A DNA stretch of 55,637 nt from NCBI GenBank assembly GCA_002407935.1, contig DHPU01000022.1, forward strand, positions 1 through 55,637, written 5' to 3'. Origin of the DNA: Peptococcaceae bacterium UBA5356 (GTDB lineage Bacteria; Bacillota; Peptococcia; DRI-13; DTU073). Below the pieces are notes generated by a model. That model was not told the DNA's origin. It did not search any database and saw nothing but the letters and a program-made list of their open reading frames with translations. This document shows positions 51,422 through 55,637 of this stretch, one piece after another. The first letter of the stretch is position 1. Each line of letters starts with the position of its first letter. Position numbers and translations under genes: made by a program.

Positions 51422-52312
51422 GTGTCGATCATCAAAGTCCGCGTTCCGGCAACTTCCGCTAATCTTGGCTCTGGTTTTGATTGTGCGGGAATTGCTTTGG
51501 ATTTGTATAATGAAGTATATTTTTCTGTAGAAAAAGAGAGTAAGCTACCTTTAAATGCTCTTCTTTTGCGTAAGGAAAGTTTGGCTCATCAAGGATTTAA
51601 TCTGGTTGCCGAGAAAACAGCTAAAAAAGTTCCTACTAATATTAAGATAGGCATTAAGGCTTCAATTCCTCGCTCCAGAGGACTGGGGAGTAGTGCTACG
51701 CTTACGGTGGCAGGAATTGTAGCGGCTAACATCCTTCTGGAAGCTAATTTAAGGGAAGAAGAAATAATCTTACTTGCTTCGCAAATTGAAGGACACCCCG
51801 ATAATGCTGCTCCTGCCTATATAGGAGGATTAGTTCTTTCGGTTTCGTCTGGAGAAGAAATTAAATATTTTCAAGTAAAACCTCAAGAGCCGCTTCGCGT
51901 GATTGTGGCTGTGCCGGATTTTGAATTAGCCACTTCGGCTGCCCGTAAGGTATTACCTGCCTTGGTGCCTCATCAGGATGCGGTTTTTAATGCGGGACGG
52001 TTCGGTTTATTGATGACTTCCTTGCTAACCGGAGAATATCAATTTTTAAAGTTGGCGATGGAGGATCGGCTTCACCAACCTTATCGCTTACCTTTAGTTC
52101 CCGGTCTTCAGGAGGTAATGGCGGCAGCGGTTATGCATGGCGCTTTAGGGAGTTGCCTTAGTGGGGCAGGACCGTCAGTTTTGGCATTTTGTAACGAGCA
52201 AGTCGAGGAAATAAAAAGGGCGATGAGCGACACTTGGAGGGAATGCGGGATTACAGCAGAGACTTATTTACTAGATATATCTTTGCAAGGAACAGAATAT
52301 ATATTAATGTAA
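51422..52312 (+). CDS. thrB: Homoserine kinase
   Basis: Phosphorylates homoserine on the way to threonine. The 296-residue GHMP kinase has VRVPATSANLGSGFDCAG, the ATP loop PRSRGLGSSATLTVAG, GHPDNAAPAYIGG and LSGAGPSVLAF. It starts at GTG 51422, 6 bp after the hom stop, so it is co-transcribed. Confidence 0.96.
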   Translation: MSIIKVRVPATSANLGSGFDCAGIALDLYNEVYFSVEKESKLPLNALLLRKESLAHQGFNLVAEKTAKKVPTNIKIGIKASIPRSRGLGSSATLTVAGIVAANILLEANLREEEIILLASQIEGHPDNAAPAYIGGLVLSVSSGEEIKYFQVKPQEPLRVIVAVPDFELATSAARKVLPALVPHQDAVFNAGRFGLLMTSLLTGEYQFLKLAMEDRLHQPYRLPLVPGLQEVMAAAVMHGALGSCLSGAGPSVLAFCNEQVEEIKRAMSDTWRECGITAETYLLDISLQGTEYILM

Positions 52313-52354
52313 TACGAACCTAATGGCAGACGAAGATAATAAGGAAAGTTAATC

Positions 52355-52384
52355 TTGACAGTGCGCTGAATCGGATTATATAAT
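52355..52384 (+). promoter_or_regulatory. Sigma-A promoter of tRNA-Pro(GGG)
   Basis: TTGACA (52355-52360) and TATAAT (52379-52384) are 18 bp apart, 15 bp before the tRNA. Confidence 0.8.
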
Positions 52385-52398
52385 AAGAGATGTGGTTT

Positions 52399-52476
52399 CG
52401 GGGCGTAGCTCAGTTTGGCTAGAGCGCCATCTTGGGGTGGTGGAGGCCGCTGGTTCAAGTCCAGTCGCTCCGACCA
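52399..52476 (+). tRNA. tRNA-Pro(GGG)
   Basis: The acceptor arms cggggcg and cgctccg pair, the 3' CCA is encoded, and the T-loop ttcaagt is present. The anticodon loop ttggggt gives GGG at 52434-52436. Confidence 0.95.
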
Positions 52477-52490
52477 TTGATTATAAGTAT

Positions 52491-52536
52491 AAAAAACCTG
52501 AGGATAGTATAAATATACTGTACTCAGGTTTTTTGC
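52491..52536 (+). terminator. Terminator after tRNA-Pro(GGG)
   Basis: aaaaaacctgag and ctcaggtttttt form a 12-bp stem with an internal agtat/atact extension, followed by Ts. Confidence 0.88.
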
Positions 52537-52622
52537 CTAATTAAATTTTATAATATACAAATCGCTCAAACTATGCTAAAATTTATTTTGATTTAACCTA
52601 TAAAAACGAGGAGGCATGGTAA

Positions 52623-53000
52623 ATGAAAGCATTGGGCCGCCATGTGTTGGCTGAAATTTTTGGATGTGATTTTAATCTTCTTAATGATGTAAAAAAAGTA
52701 GAAGAAAGCATGGTTAATGCTGCTCTTGAAGCGGGTGCAGAGGTGAGAGAATTTGTCTTTCATAAGTTTAGCCCGCAGGGAGTTAGTGGTGTGGTAGTTA
52801 TTTCCGAATCACATTTAGCCATACACACGTGGCCTGAACTCGGATATGCAGCTGTTGATGTTTTTACATGTGGAGAAAAGGTTAATCCTTGGGATGCCTG
52901 TAATTACTTGGTTAAAAAATTTAAAGCTGAATATATGACAGCTACGGAAATGAAACGGGGAATTATCGAGGAGATTCAAAAACAAGTGGTTAATCTATAG
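52623..53000 (+). CDS. speD: S-adenosylmethionine decarboxylase proenzyme
   Basis: Makes decarboxylated SAM for polyamine synthesis. The 125-residue protein is the short class 1B type that cleaves itself to form a pyruvoyl group. The cleavage site Glu62-Ser63 lies in ISESHLAIHTWPE, with His68 and Cys83 in place as in the Thermotoga enzyme. GAGGAGG precedes ATG 52623. Spermidine synthase is not nearby. Its use downstream would release MTA, the input of the cluster at 17.5-20.7 kb. Confidence 0.95.
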   Translation: MKALGRHVLAEIFGCDFNLLNDVKKVEESMVNAALEAGAEVREFVFHKFSPQGVSGVVVISESHLAIHTWPELGYAAVDVFTCGEKVNPWDACNYLVKKFKAEYMTATEMKRGIIEEIQKQVVNL

Positions 53001-53008
53001 TGAACACT

Positions 53009-53052
53009 AAACGTCATCGTTATCTCTAAATAGAGCTAAGGATGGCGTTTTG
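53009..53052 (+). terminator. Terminator after speD
   Basis: aaacgtcatc and gatggcgttt form a 10-bp stem with a G-U pair and an inner ctcta/tagag hairpin. The U tract is short (ttttgt). Confidence 0.65.
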
Positions 53053-53080
53053 TATTTAAAGGTTGAAAAAACGGGGAGGC

Positions 53081-53109
53081 TTGTTTTCGGGTTGAAGGGC
53101 TAGTATAAT
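53081..53109 (+). promoter_or_regulatory. Sigma-A promoter of tatA-tatC
   Basis: TTGTTT (53081-53086) and TATAAT (53104-53109) are 17 bp apart. Confidence 0.65.
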
Positions 53110-53157
53110 AAAATTGGTTAGTTACCCGCATATTTTATTTTATCGGGGGTGTGCCAG

Positions 53158-53322
53158 ATGTTTTCGATAGGTTTACCCGAATTAATTTTAATCTTAGTGA
53201 TCGTGTTAATTCTTTTTGGGCCTGGGAAGCTTCCGGAAATCGGCAGGGCCTTAGGAAAGGGCCTGTCAGAATTTAAAAAGGCTAAAAAAGATCTTGAAGA
53301 TGAATTTAAGGATGAAAAGTAG
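53158..53322 (+). CDS. tatA: Twin-arginine translocase subunit TatA
   Basis: A 54-residue protein. Residues 1-20 are a hydrophobic helix with the family Glu (GLPELILIL), then FGPGKLPEIGRALGKGLSEF is the classic TatA hinge and amphipathic helix, and the tail is highly charged. ATG 53158 follows GGGGGTG. It lies 14 bp before tatC. In Gram-positive bacteria a single bifunctional TatA with TatC forms the translocase; no TatB is seen. Confidence 0.95.
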   Translation: MFSIGLPELILILVIVLILFGPGKLPEIGRALGKGLSEFKKAKKDLEDEFKDEK

Positions 53323-53336
53323 TTTGGGTGAGAGGG

Positions 53337-54050
53337 ATGAATGAAAAAAAAGCGAATTTGATGATGCATTTAGAAGAACTGCGCAGCAGAATAATTATAT
53401 CGCTGACAGCTCTTTTATTAGGAATGGCTTTTTGTTTTGTTTTTGGGCAGGAGCTAATTTTCCAGATATTGCTGGCTCCTTTGGAAAAATTGGGGCAGGA
53501 GCTTGTCCTTATTTCTGTGACAGAGGGCTTTCTTATTCAAATAAAAACAGCTTTTCTGGGTGGCTTATTACTTGCTTTACCAGTAATCTTGTGGCAGGGA
53601 ATTGCTTTTATTCTGCCGGCACTTTATAAAAAAGAAAGATGCATCTTTTGGCCGCTTTTTATGTCTAGCTTGCTTCTGTTTGGGTTGGGGATTGTTTTTG
53701 CCTATCAATGTGTGCTTGATCTTGGACTAAAGTTTCTTTTGCTGGATTTTAATGCAGGTTTAACTCCAATGCTTTCTGCGGCTAAGTACGTCTCCTTTGT
53801 CATTACATTTTTGCTTCCTTTTGGGTTTGTTTTTGAAATGCCCGTGGTGGTTTTTATTTTAACTAAAAGCGGTCTAATTACACCGGCACAGTTAAGAAGC
53901 GCCAGACGTTATGTTGTTGTAGGAATATTTATTATTGCTGCCGTATTGACTCCACCTGATGTAATTTCTCAAGTTTTATTGGCTCTTCCTATGTTATTTT
54001 TATATGAAATCAGTATTGTAGTTTCAACATTGATCTTTAAATTAAAATAA
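53337..54050 (+). CDS. tatC: Sec-independent protein translocase subunit TatC
   Basis: Six-helix membrane receptor for twin-arginine signal peptides. The 237-residue protein starts MHLEELRSRIIISL after a short lead, the cytosolic motif that binds the signal peptide, and has FGFVFEMPVVVFIL and ARRYVVVGIFIIAAVLTPPD. ATG 53337 is likely; GTG 53328 is possible. It forms a two-gene unit with tatA. Confidence 0.96.
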   Translation: MNEKKANLMMHLEELRSRIIISLTALLLGMAFCFVFGQELIFQILLAPLEKLGQELVLISVTEGFLIQIKTAFLGGLLLALPVILWQGIAFILPALYKKERCIFWPLFMSSLLLFGLGIVFAYQCVLDLGLKFLLLDFNAGLTPMLSAAKYVSFVITFLLPFGFVFEMPVVVFILTKSGLITPAQLRSARRYVVVGIFIIAAVLTPPDVISQVLLALPMLFLYEISIVVSTLIFKLK

Positions 54051-54089
54051 CTAAAAACAATGAAGAAGCAGCTTAACACTATTTTGTTG

Positions 54090-54413
54090 TTAGTTGGCTT
54101 TTGTTTTCTGGAAAACCGGGAGGGTAAAGAGGCTTTCCAGGGTATTTTTAAGGGTAGCATCGTTAGTTATTAAGATGGAACTTAGAAGTTTTTGAGAAAT
54201 GAGCTGTTTGTACATTGGGGCGAGAAATTTTTCTTTTCCTTCAAGCAGTTGTAACAAAAAAGGGTTTGTTTTGCTAATCAGGGCTTCTGCTTCTTGAAGA
54301 TATTGTTGGCGTTCTTTTATATTTTCAGAACCACTTATCTTGCGGATAAGGCTAACAAGATGGTCTATATTAGCGAGGATTACTTTTTCTGTTGCTTGGG
54401 TATCGCCAAACAT
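54090..54413 (-). CDS. Hypothetical protein
   Basis: A 107-residue protein that I do not recognise. It appears all-helical and soluble, with no signal peptide or membrane segment (central stretch RQQYLQEAEALISKTNPFLL). ATG at 54413 on the - strand has GGAG seven bases upstream, which supports a real gene. It is convergent with tatC and divergent from the tRNA array, with no partner gene. The 145-bp gap beyond its start holds only the tRNA promoter. Confidence 0.55.
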   Translation of the reverse strand: MFGDTQATEKVILANIDHLVSLIRKISGSENIKERQQYLQEAEALISKTNPFLLQLLEGKEKFLAPMYKQLISQKLLSSILITNDATLKNTLESLFTLPVFQKTKAN

Positions 54414-54508
54414 CAAATCACTCCATTAAAAAAGAAGCTTTATCTTTACTTTATGTTGCATAAAAAAAAATAAGACATAATTTAACGGAGGAAATTAGGC
54501 AAAGACAC

Positions 54509-54537
54509 TTGACCTTATGAAGAAAATTTGTTAATAT
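54509..54537 (+). promoter_or_regulatory. Candidate promoter of the tRNA array
   Basis: TTGACC (54509-54514) and TAATAT (54532-54537) are 17 bp apart; TATAAT also occurs at 54537-54542 but with 22-bp spacing. Confidence 0.55.
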
Positions 54538-54558
54538 ATAATTCGTCACGTCAAAGAA

Positions 54559-54635
54559 CGGGGCATAGCGCAGTTTGGTAGCGCACCTGGTTTGGGACCA
54601 GGGTGTCGGGGGTTCAAATCCCTCTGCCCCGACCA
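54559..54635 (+). tRNA. tRNA-Pro(TGG)
   Basis: Starts cggggca and ends tgccccg plus ACCA. The anticodon loop tttggga between cctgg and ccagg gives TGG. First of seven clustered tRNAs, all with encoded CCA. Confidence 0.97.
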
Positions 54636-54652
54636 AACATTTTTGATAAGCT

Positions 54653-54727
54653 GGCCCGGTGGTCAAGTGGTTAAGACACGGCCCTTTCACGGCTGCGACA
54701 CGGGTTCGACTCCCGTCCGGGTCACCA
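54653..54727 (+). tRNA. tRNA-Glu(TTC)
   Basis: The acceptor ggcccgg/ccgggtc pairs with one G-U; the anticodon loop ctttcac gives TTC; CCA is encoded. Confidence 0.97.
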
Positions 54728-54749
54728 ATATTATATACATTCATATTAT

Positions 54750-54826
54750 GGAGCTGTGGTGTAGTGGCCTAACATGCCTGCCTGTCACGCAGGAGATCGC
54801 GAGTTCGACTCTCGTCAGCTCCGCCA
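54750..54826 (+). tRNA. tRNA-Asp(GTC)
   Basis: The acceptor ggagctg/cagctcc pairs; loop ctgtcac between cctgc and gcagg gives GTC; CCA is encoded. Confidence 0.97.
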
Positions 54827-54836
54827 TAATATCTCT

Positions 54837-54912
54837 GCCGACGTAGCTCAATTGGAAGAGCAGCTGACTTGTAATCAGCAGGTTGCGGGTTCGAGTCCCA
54901 TCGTCGGCTCCA
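54837..54912 (+). tRNA. tRNA-Thr(TGT)
   Basis: The acceptor gccgacg/cgtcggc pairs; loop cttgtaa between gctga and tcagc gives TGT; CCA is encoded. Confidence 0.97.
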
Positions 54913-54921
54913 TAAAAATTT

Positions 54922-55007
54922 GGAGGGATACCCGAGTTGGCCAAAGGGGGCAGACTGTAAATCTGCTGGCACTGCCTTCGAAGGTTCGAATCCTTCTCCC
55001 TCCACCA
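54922..55007 (+). tRNA. tRNA-Tyr(GTA)
   Basis: The acceptor ggaggga/tccctcc pairs; loop ctgtaaa between gcaga and tctgc gives GTA. The long variable arm is as expected for bacterial tRNA-Tyr; CCA is encoded. Confidence 0.97.
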
Positions 55008-55014
55008 TTAATGT

Positions 55015-55090
55015 TGGGGCGTAGCCAAGGCGGTAAGGCAACGGACTTTGACTCCGTCATTCGTAGGTTCGAGTCCTGCCGCCCCAGCCA
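55015..55090 (+). tRNA. tRNA-Gln(TTG)
   Basis: The acceptor tggggcg/cgcccca pairs; loop ctttgac between acgga and tccgt gives TTG; CCA is encoded. Confidence 0.97.
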
Positions 55091-55120
55091 TTTTGTTTAA
55101 AAAGGGGTTTAATTAGCTTT

Positions 55121-55207
55121 GCGGCTGTGGCGGAATTGGCAGACGCGCTAGATTCAGGTTCTAGTGCTCGCAAGGGCATGGAGGTTCAAGTCCTCTCAGC
55201 CGCACCA
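55121..55207 (+). tRNA. tRNA-Leu(CAG)
   Basis: The acceptor gcggctg/cagccgc pairs; loop ttcaggt between ctaga and tctag gives CAG. The long variable arm marks a class II tRNA; CCA is encoded. Last tRNA of the array. Confidence 0.97.
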
Positions 55208-55247
55208 ATACTTTCAAAGTTTTATGTTCAGTGGAAAAATCAAAAAT

Positions 55248-55266
55248 ACCGCACAAAAACCGCACA
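55248..55266 (+). repeat. Short direct repeat ACCGCACA downstream of tRNA-Leu
   Basis: Two copies of ACCGCACA lie 11 bp apart, 40-60 bp after tRNA-Leu, whose own 3' end reads CCGCACCA. The resemblance could be chance or a remnant of an attachment site. Confidence 0.3.
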
Positions 55267-55281
55267 CTTTTATAATAAGAA

Positions 55282-55310
55282 AAGCGCCTTTTATCGGGCG
55301 CTTCTTTTTT
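55282..55310 (+). terminator. Terminator of the tRNA array
   Basis: aagcgcc and ggcgctt form a 7-bp stem with an 8-nt loop, followed by ctttttt. Confidence 0.85.
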
Positions 55311-55350
55311 GCAAACGTTTATATCTGACACGCATATTGTGTCGAGCAGG

Positions 55351-55398
55351 GGGGCAGTGGCAATCACGCTTAGTGGTTCGACATTGCCCCTTTTGTTT
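55351..55398 (+). terminator. Second hairpin with U tract near right edge
   Basis: ggggcagtg and cattgcccc pair (one wobble), with an inner atcac/gtggt extension, followed by ttttgttt. It reads as a + strand terminator although no + strand gene ends here. Confidence 0.55.
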
Positions 55399-55636
55399 AT
55401 TCTTCTGGGAAAAGCTTTTTATAGGTTTCAAGCACGGGATCGTATGGCTTTTTCTTTTTGTTCCTTATAATAACGATCGCCATCCAGAACAAATCAGCTA
55501 CTACCAGCCCCCACCATATATTTGTAAGCGACTTTCTTAGTTGTAGGGCCTCATTTTTTTGATCATCTGTTAAATTCTCCCCAGAAATAACCATTCCATC
55601 TATACTGCCTGATAGCGGTGAAGTCCAAAAGGCAAT
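55397..55636 (-). CDS. Small membrane protein, 5' end outside window
   Basis: The - strand frame is open to the right edge; the first ATG (55594) has only a weak ribosome site, so the gene probably begins outside. The 80 visible residues hold a charged stretch (NLTDDQKNEALQLRKS), one transmembrane segment (IWWGLVVADLFWMAIVII) and a KKKK-rich tail ending in FPEE. The protein is not recognised. Confidence 0.5.
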   Translation of the reverse strand: MAFWTSPLSGSIDGMVISGENLTDDQKNEALQLRKSLTNIWWGLVVADLFWMAIVIIRNKKKKPYDPVLETYKKLFPEE

Positions 55637-55637
55637 C

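Noticed and set aside
54592..55100. Several open frames on both strands across the tRNA array
   Set aside because: They run through mature tRNA genes; such translations are a well-known false gene class.

Overview
The window is a stretch of chromosome from a Gram-positive, endospore-forming member of the Clostridia; a Peptococcales-like (former Peptococcaceae) organism fits best, but the genus is not decidable from sequence reading alone. The grounds are: sporulation genes (spoIIP, spoIVA); the Firmicutes order fapR-plsX-fabH-fabK-fabD-fabG-acpP-fabF-rnc-smc-ftsY; the order ylxM-ffh-rpsP-khpA-ylqD-rimM-trmD-rplS-rbgA-rnhB; FapR, YlxM and RbgA, which are Firmicutes hallmarks; strong AGGAGG ribosome sites; frequent GTG and TTG starts; and moderate to low GC. 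Almost all genes read on the + strand.

Layout. 1-1.2 kb: the 3' part of an RCC1-repeat protein, cut by the left edge, with a terminator. 1.3-17.5 kb: pta, yceD (DUF177)-rpmF, then the fatty-acid cluster under FapR, running into rnc, an ELP3-like radical SAM gene, smc and ftsY. 17.5-20.7 kb: a three-gene 5'-methylthioadenosine salvage cluster (phosphorylase, mtnA, MTA/SAH deaminase). 20.8-22.9 kb: a membrane PAS-GGDEF-HD-GYP protein. 22.9-30.1 kb: the SRP/ribosome-maturation cluster, with an extra RNA methyltransferase between trmD and rplS and a probable L19 autoregulatory leader. 30.2-31.6 kb: a membrane coiled-coil protein and a NAGPA-type exported protein. 31.8-35.0 kb: comM, an ECF sigma factor with a DUF4367 putative anti-sigma factor, and a convergent small secreted protein. 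35.3-39.8 kb: an orphan sporulation-type histidine kinase, dut and convergent pepF. 39.9-42.8 kb: a DUF1614-spoIIP-DUF3189-DUF3189 operon. 42.9-47.2 kb: DUF512 radical SAM-like protein, der, plsY, gpsA. 47.4-52.3 kb: spoIVA, a CarD-like regulator on the - strand, and pheB-like-hom-thrB. 52.4-54.4 kb: tRNA-Pro(GGG), speD, tatA-tatC and an unknown - strand gene. 54.5-55.2 kb: seven tRNAs (Pro, Glu, Asp, Thr, Tyr, Gln, Leu). The right edge cuts an unknown small membrane protein.

How the genes work together. FapR would control acyl-chain supply. PlsX, PlsY and GpsA supply the acyl-phosphate route to lysophosphatidate. Ffh and FtsY form the SRP targeting pair, and TatA/TatC a folded-protein export route. 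TrmD, RimM, the second methyltransferase, L19, RbgA, Der and RNase III serve ribosome and RNA maturation. SpoIIP, SpoIVA, the orphan kinase and the DUF1614/DUF3189 genes point to sporulation. SpeD consumes SAM and would feed methylthioadenosine (through aminopropyl transfer, enzyme not seen here) to the deaminase-dependent salvage cluster.

No transposase, integrase, CRISPR array, rRNA or replication origin was seen. The two most interesting items are the DUF1614-spoIIP-DUF3189 pair operon, where the second DUF3189 copy has lost residues that look catalytic in the first, and the compact route that appears to salvage MTA through methylthioinosine. Both rest on motif reading and context, not on database searches.
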